A DNA stretch of 8,589 bases from Clostridia bacterium (GCA_009929975.1 RZZF01000062.1:1-8589); one strand, 5' to 3'. Numbered from the stretch's first letter, positions 1-7,467 are shown. Program-made: numbers and translations. The notes: generated by a model not told the origin, from the letters alone.

Positions 1-1005
1 GTCCAGGCGAAGCTGCATCACTTTACCGGTCAGACCGGTGTTGCGCAGGTCAACCAGCATGAGATGAGTATCGGTACCACCGGAGATCAGATCAAAACCG
101 CGTTGGTTCAGTCCAGCCGCCAGCGCCGCCGCATTGCGAACGGTCTGCTGCTGGTAATCCTTGAACGAAGGCTGCAGCGCTTCAAGAAAGGCAACTGCTT
201 TCGCCGCGATGATATGCATCAGGGGACCTCCCTGCTGTCCGGGGAAAACGGCGGAATCAATCGCTTTCGCATAGGCTTCCCTGCAAAAAATCATGCCGCC
301 GCGGGGACCACGCAGGGTCTTGTGGGTGGTCGTCGTGACAAAATCGGCATACGGCAGCGGACTCGGGTGCAGTCCGGCCGCGACCAGGCCGGCGATATGG
401 GCCATATCGACCAGCAGGAGCGCTCCGACCTCATCGGCGATCTGCCGGAAGCGGGCGAAATCGATCACCCGGGGATAGGCGCTCGCACCGGCCACGATCA
501 TTTTCGGCTGTTCCGCCAGGGCTTTATCGCGTACCAGATCATAGTTGATCCGATGCGTTTCGGGATCAACCTGGTATGAGACAGCCCGATAAGTCTTGCC
601 GGAGACATTGCGGAACATGCCATGTGTCAGATGACCGCCATGGGCCAGATCCAGGCCGAGAATGGTATCACCCGGCTCAAGCATCGCGAAGTAGACCGCG
701 GTATTGGCCTGCGCGCCTGAATGAGGTTGGACATTGACATGTTCAGCACCCGGAAACAGCTGCTTCGCCCGTTCAATCGCCAGGTTTTCCGCGATATCGA
801 CATATTCGCAGCCGCCATAATAGCGGCGGCCCGGGTAGCCTTCGGCATATTTATTGGTCAGGGGGGTTCCGGCGGCTTCAAGGACCGCTTCGCTGACAAA
901 ATTCTCTGACGCGATCAGCTCTATTTTTTCCTGCTGACGGCGGATCTCCGACCGCACAGCCTGGTAGATCTGCGGGTCAGTCTGGGCCAGATGCTCATAA
1001 TTCAT
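1..1005 (-). CDS. glyA: Serine hydroxymethyltransferase, 3' end missing
   Basis: PLP enzyme of the cytosol that interconverts serine plus tetrahydrofolate with glycine plus 5,10-methylene-tetrahydrofolate, the main source of one-carbon units. The window holds codons 1-335; the family is usually about 410-420 residues, so roughly the last 80 are off the left edge. Seen in the translation: IASENF near residue 31, [15 protein letters not shown] at 51-65, HSGAQAN at 95-101, LVDMAHIAG at 198-206 with the PLP-binding Asp200 and His203, and [14 protein letters not shown] with Lys229 as the Schiff-base lysine; this numbering coincides with E. coli GlyA. The ATG at 1005-1003 is chosen because AAGGAG (1015-1020) lies nine bases upstream and the N-terminus fits the family. 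It is the last visible gene of the thiI cluster, 104 bases after the PurM-like gene, so it may be co-transcribed or have its own promoter. The open frame is intact throughout. Confidence 0.97.
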   Translation of the reverse strand, partial: MNYEHLAQTDPQIYQAVRSEIRRQQEKIELIASENFVSEAVLEAAGTPLTNKYAEGYPGRRYYGGCEYVDIAENLAIERAKQLFPGAEHVNVQPHSGAQANTAVYFAMLEPGDTILGLDLAHGGHLTHGMFRNVSGKTYRAVSYQVDPETHRINYDLVRDKALAEQPKMIVAGASAYPRVIDFARFRQIADEVGALLLVDMAHIAGLVAAGLHPSPLPYADFVTTTTHKTLRGPRGGMIFCREAYAKAIDSAVFPGQQGGPLMHIIAAKAVAFLEALQPSFKDYQQQTVRNAAALAAGLNQRGFDLISGGTDTHLMLVDLRNTGLTGKVMQLRLD

Positions 1006-1109
1006 GTATCAATGCTCCTTCATAAATCAGTTATTTCATGCTTGAGATTTGTGTCCGGGCCTTGTTGTCCGAAACACATATCAGAAACAGTTTATCGCAA
1101 AAAAAGCCG

Positions 1110-2093
1110 TCAGTCGATGACTTTATATAACTCATCGCTGTCCGGTGGCATCATCGGGACAAACTCATCTTCAATCTGCAGACGGCAGGAAGGGTCTTCA
1201 GTCAGACGGCCGATCGCGGTACAGGCAATGTCCCGCTCACGCATCGCGCGGATCAGTTCATCCGGCCGGTCGGTCGCGATCAGCAGGCTGCCGCTTGAAA
1301 TCAGCCGCAGCGGATCCAGTGAGAGAATACGGCAGATCTTGCGGGTCACCTGATGGACCGGAATACGGGTCGGGTCAACAACACAGCCGAGGCGGCTGGC
1401 CTGGGCCATTTCCCAGCAGGCACCGAGAATGCCGCCCTCCGTCGCGTCATGCATCGCGTGAACGCTCTGGTTGCCACCCAGAGCCCCCTCCTCGACAACA
1501 CTGATCTGCTCAATCATCATCCGTGCGGTCCGCAATTCCTGTTCGGTGAGATCTCCAGTCAGTTGATTGCTCAAATCAGCCGCCAGAATCGCGGTTCCTT
1601 CCAATCCGGCTGTTTTTGTCATCAAAAGGGTATCCCCGGCCCGGCCGCCGCTGGCTTGAATCGTCCGGCCGCCATACGTGAAGCCGATTGCCGTAGTACA
1701 GACAACAAAGCGGGTCACCGCCGTACTGACTTCCGTATGCCCGCCCACTATGCTGACATTCATCCGCCGGGCTGTTGAAACGGCCTGGTCGACAACAAGC
1801 TGGATATCCTCGGCCGTGGCGTCCTGTGGCGCGATGATCACCATCATCATCGCGCTGGGTCTGATTCCACATGACGCGATGTCATTACAGGACACAAGAA
1901 CCGCAAGCCGCCCGACATCCGCTGCCGCTCCGGTTATTGGATCGCTGGACAGAATGACCTGGCCGTCACCGAAACGGATCGCGGCGCAGTCAAGCCCGAC
2001 AGCCGGACCGCTCGCCACCGAATTGCCGGCTTCCGGCAGTCGGTCAAGAATCAGTTTCTGCAGCTGTTCATGACTCAGCTTACCTGGTTTCAT
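1110..2093 (-). CDS. AIR synthase-related (PurM/HypE-like) ATP-binding protein
   Basis: A 327-residue member of the PurM/HypE/SelD/ThiL superfamily, which bind ATP in a dimer cleft and phosphorylate or dehydrate small substrates. Motifs seen: GLDCAA at 33-38 (Asp35), SSDPITGA at 49-56, CNDIASCG at 69-76, GGHTE at 117-121, HDATEGGI at 215-222 and SSGSLLIA at 266-273. These cover both halves of the fold, so an ATP-binding enzyme is likely. It is not a normal SelD, because the N-terminal Cys/Sec loop followed by Lys is absent. It is not a normal HypE, because the protein ends ...ELYKVID instead of the Pro-Arg-Ile-Cys tail that carries the carbamoyl/cyano group. The start ATG overlaps the thiI stop as ATGA, and AGAGGTG (2099-2105) sits five bases upstream inside thiI, so translational coupling is likely. 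The neighbourhood suggests a role connected with sulfur transfer or tRNA thiolation. That role is inferred, and the substrate is unknown. Confidence 0.85.
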   Translation of the reverse strand: MKPGKLSHEQLQKLILDRLPEAGNSVASGPAVGLDCAAIRFGDGQVILSSDPITGAAADVGRLAVLVSCNDIASCGIRPSAMMMVIIAPQDATAEDIQLVVDQAVSTARRMNVSIVGGHTEVSTAVTRFVVCTTAIGFTYGGRTIQASGGRAGDTLLMTKTAGLEGTAILAADLSNQLTGDLTEQELRTARMMIEQISVVEEGALGGNQSVHAMHDATEGGILGACWEMAQASRLGCVVDPTRIPVHQVTRKICRILSLDPLRLISSGSLLIATDRPDELIRAMRERDIACTAIGRLTEDPSCRLQIEDEFVPMMPPDSDELYKVID

Positions 2094-3286
2094 AATAACA
2101 CCTCTTCAATCCGTGACAGCCCGTCAGCGGTCAGCTGATCCAGGTCAAGCCCGTTCTCAGCCGCTTCAATTTCTTTCAGAGAAGGTCTGGTTTTCGGATG
2201 CTTGGCGACAAAAATCGTACAGCAGTCTTCATAAGGAAGAATGGAGGTTTCATAGGTCCCGATCCGCCGTGCGGTCAGAACGGTATCATCCTTGTCCATG
2301 CCGATCAGCGGTCGGAAAACCGGTCGGGTCGCGATCGGATCAGTACAGGCGATCGCTTCCAGTGTCTGGCTGGCGACCTGGCCGAGGCTTTCACCGGTCA
2401 GCAATGCCTGGCAGCCTCGTGTTTCAGCCAGCCGGTCCGCGATCCGCATCATCATGCGGCGGATGATCACCGTCAGCAGTTCGCCCGGGCAATGATCACG
2501 CAAGGTGACCTGAATCTCGGTGAAATCTACGACATGCAGCCGGAGACGGCCGCAGTAGATCGTCAGCTGCCGGGCCAGATCGATCACTTTTTCCTTCGCG
2601 CGGTCGCTGGTATAGGTAAAAGCGTGAAAATAGACCGCGTCCAACTCCATGCCGCGTGAGGCCATCATATAGCCGGCGACCGGACTGTCAATTCCGCCGG
2701 ACAGCAGCAGCATGCCATGACCACCCATTCCGACCGGCAGACCCTTCTGTCCGCGGACAACCTGGCTGTATAGATAAATGCGGTCACGCACTTCAATGTA
2801 AAGGGTCAGATCCGGCTGATGAACATCAACCGTCAACTGGTCCGGAAACGCGTTCAGGAGAATATCACCGATCTGAGCGCTGATTTCCGGAGAAGTCAGC
2901 GGAAAACGCTTGTCTCCCCGTCTCGATTCGACCTTGAACGTACGGCTCAGTCCATCCGCGAGCAGATCCTGCATGTAATCAGTCGCCTGATCCTGCAGGA
3001 TCGCCATGTCGGCAGCAAATGAGCGGACCGGACTGGCTGATACAATGCCGAACACATTGGTAATCGCCTGCAGCAAGGCACCAGGATCTTCCGGCAAAGA
3101 GCTGTCTCCGGCGGCTTCAACAAAAATACGAGAATGAGTCTGCCGTACCTTGAAGTCTCCCATCGCGGCCAGGCGCCGGCTGATATTATTGACCAGCTGT
3201 CGTTCGAAACGGCCGCGGTTCAGTCCTTTCAGTGTCAGTTCACCCATTCGGACCATGATCAGTGAACGGTAGTTTGTATCGGACAT
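2090..3286 (-). CDS. thiI: tRNA 4-thiouridine synthase ThiI (no rhodanese domain)
   Basis: Adenylates uridine 8 of tRNA and replaces its oxygen with sulfur to give 4-thiouridine; in some organisms ThiI also serves thiamine thiazole synthesis. The protein has 398 residues: an N-terminal ferredoxin-like part (about 1-60, VRMGELTLKG at 12-21), a THUMP region (about 62-168), and a PP-loop ATPase domain with LLLSGGIDSPVAGY (SGGIDS at 196-201), TGESLGQVASQT at 297-308 and PYEDCCTIF at 351-359, where the Cys pair is conserved in the family. It stops soon after, without the C-terminal rhodanese domain of the E. coli enzyme, as in Bacillus. The ATG at 3286 is preferred over an upstream in-frame TTG at 3340 because GGGAGG (3292-3297) precedes it by five bases and the family N-terminus begins there. 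It follows the cysteine desulfurase by 26 bases and overlaps the next gene by four, so the three genes look like one transcript. Confidence 0.96.
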   Translation of the reverse strand: MSDTNYRSLIMVRMGELTLKGLNRGRFERQLVNNISRRLAAMGDFKVRQTHSRIFVEAAGDSSLPEDPGALLQAITNVFGIVSASPVRSFAADMAILQDQATDYMQDLLADGLSRTFKVESRRGDKRFPLTSPEISAQIGDILLNAFPDQLTVDVHQPDLTLYIEVRDRIYLYSQVVRGQKGLPVGMGGHGMLLLSGGIDSPVAGYMMASRGMELDAVYFHAFTYTSDRAKEKVIDLARQLTIYCGRLRLHVVDFTEIQVTLRDHCPGELLTVIIRRMMMRIADRLAETRGCQALLTGESLGQVASQTLEAIACTDPIATRPVFRPLIGMDKDDTVLTARRIGTYETSILPYEDCCTIFVAKHPKTRPSLKEIEAAENGLDLDQLTADGLSRIEEVLL

Positions 3287-3312
3287 AGACTCCTCCCGGA
3301 TTATCGTATAGT

Positions 3313-4467
3313 TCAGACGCGGATCAGCTGTTCCAGACAATTCTGCAGCTGTTTTGCGGCTGTCATGATCTCCTCATCGGTATTGTTTCCGGCGAAACTG
3401 ATCCGGACGGTCTGCATGGCTTGCTCAGCGCTGAGTCCGGCCGCCTGCAGCGCTTCATTGACCAGCCGCTTCTTCTTCGAAGAGCAAGCTGATCCTGCGG
3501 AGATAAAGACCTGGCGGGCCGCCATGGCCTGCACCAGGGTCTCAGCTCTCAGACCGGGCACAGTCACGGCCAGGATCTGCGGCACCCCTTCCACCGGAAT
3601 CAGCGGTTGAACCGGCAGCGAGCGCCGCCTGATCTCATCGAGAAAGCGTTGACGCAGCTGGCGAATCTTTTGTTCGTCGGCGGTCAGTGTTTCAACAGAC
3701 AACTGCAGGGCCAGCGCGGTTGCCGCCGCCAGAGGCGGGTTTTCTGTTCCGCCGCGCAGCCCGTTCTGCTGTCCGCCGCCGTGTATCTGGGCAGTCAATC
3801 GTATTTTCGCCCGATGCAGCAGCCAGCCGCTGCCTTTCGGCGCGCCCAGCTTATGTCCGCTGCCGGACATCATTTGAATACCGGACGGGTCAAAGCGGAC
3901 GGGGATCTTGCCGAAAGCCTGGACACTGTCAAGATGAATCGCCAGATCAGGCTGCAGACGGTTTCTCAGCCGGACGATCGGCTGAATCGGGTTGACCGCG
4001 CCGGTTTCATTGCTGCCATGAATCAATGTGAGCAGCGCGGCCGGCTGGCTGAGTGCTTCGGCCAGCCGATCAAGATCCACCCCGCCGTCCCGGCTCAGCG
4101 CGACGCGGTCGATCACGTAACCCTGTTGTTCGAGAAAAGCCAGTACCTCACGGGTCGCCGCGTGTTCACCGGCCGATGTGATGATTCTGGACGGCAGACG
4201 GCGATTAGCCTGCAGATAACCTTTGATCGCCAGGTTAATCGATTCTGAGCCGCCGGACGTCATCGTCAGACGCGAAGCGTCCGCACCGGTCGACTGCCTG
4301 ATCTGGCGACTGGCTTCTCTGAGGATTTTCTCACTGGCCAGACCAAGCGAGTGCAGCGATGCGGGATTGGCGTAACAGGTTTCGAGAAGTTCTGTATAGC
4401 GATGGAGAACAGCCGGCACGATCGCCGCTGTCGCCGTATGATCAAGGTAAATGGCTTGACGGATGAT
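3313..4467 (-). CDS. Cysteine desulfurase (NifS/IscS family, NifZ-like partner of ThiI), non-canonical start
   Basis: PLP enzyme that takes sulfur from cysteine as an enzyme-bound persulfide and passes it on, here most likely to ThiI, as NifZ does in Bacillus. Counting from the proposed ATC start at 4467 (384 residues): YLDHTATA at 7-14, SGGSES at 71-76, His102 (GEHAATRE), SNETGAV from 152, Asp180 and Gln183 (LDSVQAFGK), Lys206 as PLP lysine (SGSGHKLGAPKGSG) and the catalytic Cys328 in SAGSACSSKKK. Asp180, Gln183, Lys206 and Cys328 match E. coli IscS numbering. The first GTG is at 4419, but it would remove the conserved YLD strand. Upstream of it, back to an in-frame stop at 4536-4534, there is no ATG, GTG or TTG. 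AAGGAG (4474-4479) is six bases before the ATC at 4467 and nine before a second ATC at 4464. The start is therefore inferred as AUC and is uncertain; a start at 4419 or a base error remain possible. It follows the gntR stop by two bases. Confidence 0.9.
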   Translation of the reverse strand: MIRQAIYLDHTATAAIVPAVLHRYTELLETCYANPASLHSLGLASEKILREASRQIRQSTGADASRLTMTSGGSESINLAIKGYLQANRRLPSRIITSAGEHAATREVLAFLEQQGYVIDRVALSRDGGVDLDRLAEALSQPAALLTLIHGSNETGAVNPIQPIVRLRNRLQPDLAIHLDSVQAFGKIPVRFDPSGIQMMSGSGHKLGAPKGSGWLLHRAKIRLTAQIHGGGQQNGLRGGTENPPLAAATALALQLSVETLTADEQKIRQLRQRFLDEIRRRSLPVQPLIPVEGVPQILAVTVPGLRAETLVQAMAARQVFISAGSACSSKKKRLVNEALQAAGLSAEQAMQTVRISFAGNNTDEEIMTAAKQLQNCLEQLIRV

Positions 4468-4469
4468 GG

Positions 4470-5210
4470 TCAGCTCCTTCCGGCGTCCATCGCCAGAATG
4501 ACCGCGTCTGAACGCATCATGGATGTAACGTATTCACAGCAGTTTCCGCTGCGCGATTTTAATTTACTCTGGACGATCAGCAGTTGAGACAGGCGATCCA
4601 TTTCCAGCGATTCAGTCTCCTGGCGGGTCGCTGTTCTGACCATCAGCCTGGCACTGGCTTTTTGCGGGAGATAAGCGTATTTGTTGGCCGTGATATCGAT
4701 CATGCGGCGCTCCGCTTCCAGATCGGCCGCGAGTTCAGGAAACATATAGATCGGAACCAGCGAATGGCAGACCGCGAGTGTCCCGTCCTCCCCCGCCATC
4801 TGCCAGCGGATCGACCAGTATCCGGGATGTCCGGCACCTTCACTCAACTCGAAGATCTGGTCCTTTTCCGCATCTCCCTGAACGCGTTCAATCGTCAGGT
4901 TCTGGAAATCTTCCAGCTGGCGTGCCGCGAGCAGCGAAAAGGTAAAGGGAGAAAATCCCCTGATTTCGGTTTTACTGGGCTCAGCCGCGACAAAGGTTCC
5001 CTTGCCCTTGATAATCTCAAGATAGCCTTCACTGACCAGCTCGGCGATCGCCTGCCGGACGGTCGGCCGACTCAGATCAAGTTCCTTGCAGAGAACCTGT
5101 TCAGATGGGATCTGTTCACCAGCTCCATAAAAACCTGATTCGATCCGCTCCTGCAACAGGTCTTTCAGCTGGGCATAAAGCGGTTGAGAACTGCGCTTAT
5201 TCAGTTTCAT
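4470..5210 (-). CDS. GntR-family (HutC/UTRA type) transcriptional regulator
   Basis: A 246-residue DNA-binding regulator. Residues about 10-75 form the GntR winged helix: PLYAQLKDLLQERI, then IPSEQVLCKELDLSRPTVRQA as the helix-turn-helix, and the wing KGKGTFVA at 68-75. Residues about 95-235 fit a UTRA ligand-binding domain, ending in the characteristic EYVTSMMRSD (226-235). Length matches the HutC subfamily (about 240). The ATG at 5210 is chosen over one at 5258, which would add 16 residues before the usual N-terminus and has no ribosome binding site; a modest GCAGGT lies seven bases before 5210. It is the first gene after a sigma-A-like promoter and is two bases from the cysteine desulfurase, so it probably controls its own transcript and the sulfur genes behind it. 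UTRA domains often bind sugars, amino acids or related small molecules; the ligand here cannot be read from the sequence. Confidence 0.93.
   Translation of the reverse strand: MKLNKRSSQPLYAQLKDLLQERIESGFYGAGEQIPSEQVLCKELDLSRPTVRQAIAELVSEGYLEIIKGKGTFVAAEPSKTEIRGFSPFTFSLLAARQLEDFQNLTIERVQGDAEKDQIFELSEGAGHPGYWSIRWQMAGEDGTLAVCHSLVPIYMFPELAADLEAERRMIDITANKYAYLPQKASARLMVRTATRQETESLEMDRLSQLLIVQSKLKSRSGNCCEYVTSMMRSDAVILAMDAGRS
4474..4479 (-). promoter_or_regulatory. Ribosome binding site deciding the cysteine desulfurase start
   Basis: AAGGAG on the minus strand, lying inside the last codons of gntR. Six bases downstream is an ATC (4467-4465), nine downstream another ATC (4464-4462); neither spacing offers an ATG, GTG or TTG. 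The GTG at 4419 is 54 bases away, too far for this site. Its position at the end of gntR fits translational coupling or re-initiation after the gntR stop (4472-4470). Confidence 0.7.
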
Positions 5211-5236
5211 ATTCGATACCTGCCTGCCATTTGATC

Positions 5237-5254
5237 CAGCCGTCCGTTCGGCTG
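5237..5254. repeat. Inverted repeat in gntR leader, candidate operator
   Basis: CAGCCG-tccgtt-CGGCTG, a perfect 6-base inverted repeat with a 6-base spacer. It lies between the predicted transcription start (near 5274) and the gntR start codon. It could be an autoregulatory operator for the GntR protein or simply a small hairpin in the leader RNA. It does not match an operator I know for the HutC subfamily, so the role is a guess. Confidence 0.35.
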
Positions 5255-5280
5255 TCATTCGGGGATAAACCCGTCATCAC

Positions 5281-5309
5281 ATCATAGCATGAAGAGGCCC
5301 CGGAATCAA
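5281..5309 (-). promoter_or_regulatory. Sigma-A-type promoter of the gntR-desulfurase-thiI cluster
   Basis: On the minus strand: TTGATT (5309-5304) as -35, a 17-base spacer, and TATGAT (5286-5281) as -10, preceded by TGC, which gives an extended -10. Four of six and five of six positions match the consensus hexamers. The start of transcription would be near 5274, leaving a leader of about 64 bases before gntR. It sits just after the terminator of the preceding lipoprotein gene, consistent with a new transcription unit starting here. Confidence 0.7.
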
Positions 5310-5320
5310 AAGGATCAGAT

Positions 5321-5348
5321 AAAAAAAGCCGGCACTGAGCACCGGCTT
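5321..5348 (-). terminator. Rho-independent terminator of the lipoprotein gene
   Basis: On the minus strand AAGCCGG (5348-5342) pairs with CCGGCTT (5332-5326). The 9-base interior TGCTCAGTG can add G-U and C-G pairs around a TCA loop, and the stem runs into seven T (5327-5321). It lies 25 bases after the stop of the beta-propeller lipoprotein gene and before the gntR promoter. Confidence 0.88.
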
Positions 5349-5373
5349 GAGGATCACGTTGGTTGATGCTCTG

Positions 5374-7467
5374 TCATTGCTGCGGCTTGACCGTCCCGTC
5401 CGGTGCCTCAGCCCCGTCTTCTGCCGGCATGTCGTCCGTCGGTTTCTGATAACCTGGCAATTCAAGTCGTCCCAGCTCGGCAAATCCCGGCATCTGATGC
5501 GATCGGATCATCCGGCTGGATGTGGTATAAAGCGTATCGCCAATGGTGATCGCCCGCTGCATCTGGTCATAATACCAAAAATCATCGGTGGAGCCATGAC
5601 TGATCCGTCCCATTTCGGACAAATTGTCATTCGCGTCCGCGGTCAGAATCATCAGGCCGGTGAAGTCAGGCACATAAGCGAACTCACGGCCATCATCCAC
5701 ATCGGACTCCGGCATCAGGGTCACAGGAAACGCGATCATCCGGCGCTCACGATCAAACAGAAGACTTTTATGGTTATAGAGCAGTTCACTGTACGAACCG
5801 CTGCCGCCAAGCGTGATGGTGCTGTGCTCCCTTGGTCGGCTGACGTCAGAGATATCAAACAGGCTGACTTTCAAGCCAAGATGTGTCAGTCGATCGCCTG
5901 ACGCGTCGACATCATATCCAAATCCGAGCAGCATGCTGTCATTGTAAGGATGCAGATAGGTGCTGTAGCCGGGGATCTTCAGCTCGCCGAGAATGGTCGG
6001 ATTTTGTGGCTGGCTCAGATCAATCACAAACAGCGGATCCACCGTTTCGAACGTCACCAGATAGGCCATATCACCCATGAAACGGGCTGATTTGATCATT
6101 TCACCGGGGGCGATCCCGCTGACGGATCCGACCGGCCTCAACGCCTGGTCATAGACATGCAGCTGGCTGCTGCCGGTAAATTCACCCTTCTCGTTCCAGG
6201 CCGACTGCATCGTAGTCGCGACACGTAAATAGCCGTTATGCTCATCCATCGAAAACTGATTGAGCACGGATCCCGGAACCGAAACGGAGCCGGCTGCCTC
6301 AACCTGTCCCGGCCGGAGCGCGAAACGGTACATCATAGTGGATTCATCCGGCGGGCTGGAAGGGTCGTTCGACTCGTTCCACTGCCAGGCCGCGACATAA
6401 AGATGGGTGGATGACGCATAGACCTGTCCGGTGGTGCCCAGCAGACTGATCACTTTCGGATCACCGCTTGACCCATCGCTCGTGAACGCGCTGATGGTCA
6501 GCTGTGAATCACTGCTCCGTCCCGGGACCACACCGATACTGTCCACCGGTACCGTTTTCCATTCGCCGTCATTCACACGGGTTTCCGGAAGTGTATCCAT
6601 CTCAGTGCTTGCGGTCCTGCCCATATCCATCATCCAATAGGCTGCGGTCTGGCTGACAACATAGACTGATGACCCGATACGGCGTGAGGTCAGATACGAA
6701 CCTTCCTGGGAAAGGCGGCTCACCTCCGTCGGCGCGGCCGGCTGGCTGATATCAAAGACGATGGACGTGACATAGTCGCGATAACGTGTGACATAGATGA
6801 CATCCGGCGCCGGCAGATCAACCGGACCGCTGCCGTCATCTGTATCCGGAACAGCCGTCTCAATGCCATCCGATCCGCTTCCGCCGCCATCTGTACCGGG
6901 GGCTGTGGTTGCACCGGTCATATCCGATCCATCGACTTCGCTGATCTCCTGCTCATAACCGGACAACAGCAGAATCAGCCGCTGGTTTTCCGAATCGATG
7001 AACAGCTCCTGCGGTGATTCCCCGCGGCTGCCGGATGCCATGGTTTCATACGATGTCCAGGACAGTTCACTGGCCATACGCAAATCAGCTGGATTCGCCG
7101 CGTCAACAATCGTCAGGCGTCCATTGTTGATCAAATAGATATAGCGGCCGTCGGTCTTGATGATATCGGCTTCATCCACGCCTTCGACCTGAAGATTGGT
7201 CCGGCTGTAGCCAGCGTTATTCATTTCACCGCTGCCGGCACCATCAGCGCTGTCTTCAGCCGCCGCACCGGGCGCTCCTGTCATCTCGATGCCATATTGC
7301 CTTCCATCGGCTTTTTGCTCTCCGATTAATTTGAGCAGCGACCGGTAATCATTGGCAAACATCAGATTCTGGTCTTTGAATGACGCAGTGCCGGGTTCTT
7401 TTGAACAGCCGGACAGCAGGGTCAGCAGCAATGACAGGACCAATAGAATGAGTGTTAGCTTTCTCAT
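5374..7467 (-). CDS. Secreted lipoprotein with C-terminal beta-propeller domain
   Basis: A 697-residue predicted lipoprotein. MRK then a run of about 15 hydrophobic residues ends in the lipobox LSGC, giving a lipidated Cys21, so the mature protein should be anchored outside the cytoplasmic membrane. TNLQVEGVDEADIIKTDG at 90-107 and the following IYLINNGRLTIVDAANP, with later YLHPYNDSMLLGFGYD, are hallmarks of the family of secreted proteins with a beta-propeller distantly related to WD-40 (Pfam Beta_propel). The molecular function is not established. A Gly/Ser/Asp/Thr-rich stretch at about 181-216 looks like a flexible linker or insert within the propeller. The ATG at 7467 is chosen because AGGAGG is eight bases upstream; another ATG at 7473 is only two bases from it. 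The gene is alone in its unit, with an ECF-like promoter before it and a terminator after it, which hints at an envelope-stress or surface-sensing role. That role is inference. Confidence 0.92.
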   Translation of the reverse strand: MRKLTLILLVLSLLLTLLSGCSKEPGTASFKDQNLMFANDYRSLLKLIGEQKADGRQYGIEMTGAPGAAAEDSADGAGSGEMNNAGYSRTNLQVEGVDEADIIKTDGRYIYLINNGRLTIVDAANPADLRMASELSWTSYETMASGSRGESPQELFIDSENQRLILLLSGYEQEISEVDGSDMTGATTAPGTDGGGSGSDGIETAVPDTDDGSGPVDLPAPDVIYVTRYRDYVTSIVFDISQPAAPTEVSRLSQEGSYLTSRRIGSSVYVVSQTAAYWMMDMGRTASTEMDTLPETRVNDGEWKTVPVDSIGVVPGRSSDSQLTISAFTSDGSSGDPKVISLLGTTGQVYASSTHLYVAAWQWNESNDPSSPPDESTMMYRFALRPGQVEAAGSVSVPGSVLNQFSMDEHNGYLRVATTMQSAWNEKGEFTGSSQLHVYDQALRPVGSVSGIAPGEMIKSARFMGDMAYLVTFETVDPLFVIDLSQPQNPTILGELKIPGYSTYLHPYNDSMLLGFGYDVDASGDRLTHLGLKVSLFDISDVSRPREHSTITLGGSGSYSELLYNHKSLLFDRERRMIAFPVTLMPESDVDDGREFAYVPDFTGLMILTADANDNLSEMGRISHGSTDDFWYYDQMQRAITIGDTLYTTSSRMIRSHQMPGFAELGRLELPGYQKPTDDMPAEDGAEAPDGTVKPQQ

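Noticed and set aside
64..579. Plus-strand open frame of 171 codons
   Set aside because: It lies antisense inside glyA, whose minus-strand translation matches the enzyme throughout. The frame has no ribosome binding site and an Arg-rich composition typical of a shadow of a GC-rich gene.
1006..1109. Promoter or riboswitch upstream of glyA
   Set aside because: No convincing -35/-10 pair and no recognisable riboswitch core in 104 bases.
1095..1120. Terminator after the PurM-like gene
   Set aside because: There is a run of seven T on the minus strand just after the stop, but the only stem is GTCA/TGAC (4 bp) overlapping the stop codon, too weak to call.
1110..2093. Selenide, water dikinase (SelD)
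   Set aside because: Same superfamily, but the N-terminal glycine-rich loop with catalytic Cys/Sec and Lys is not present; the protein begins directly with a PurM/HypE-like N-terminus.
3287..3340. Longer ThiI starting at TTG 3340
   Set aside because: It would add 18 residues not seen in the family and overlap the desulfurase; the ATG at 3286 has a good GGGAGG site.
3607..4248. Plus-strand open frame of 213 codons
   Set aside because: Antisense to the cysteine desulfurase and covering its PLP region. No recognisable domain and no start signal; a shadow frame.
4584..5138. Plus-strand open frame of 184 codons
   Set aside because: Antisense to the gntR regulator, without a ribosome binding site or a recognisable motif. 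The long plus-strand frame at 5347-5901, antisense to the lipoprotein, is dismissed for the same reason.
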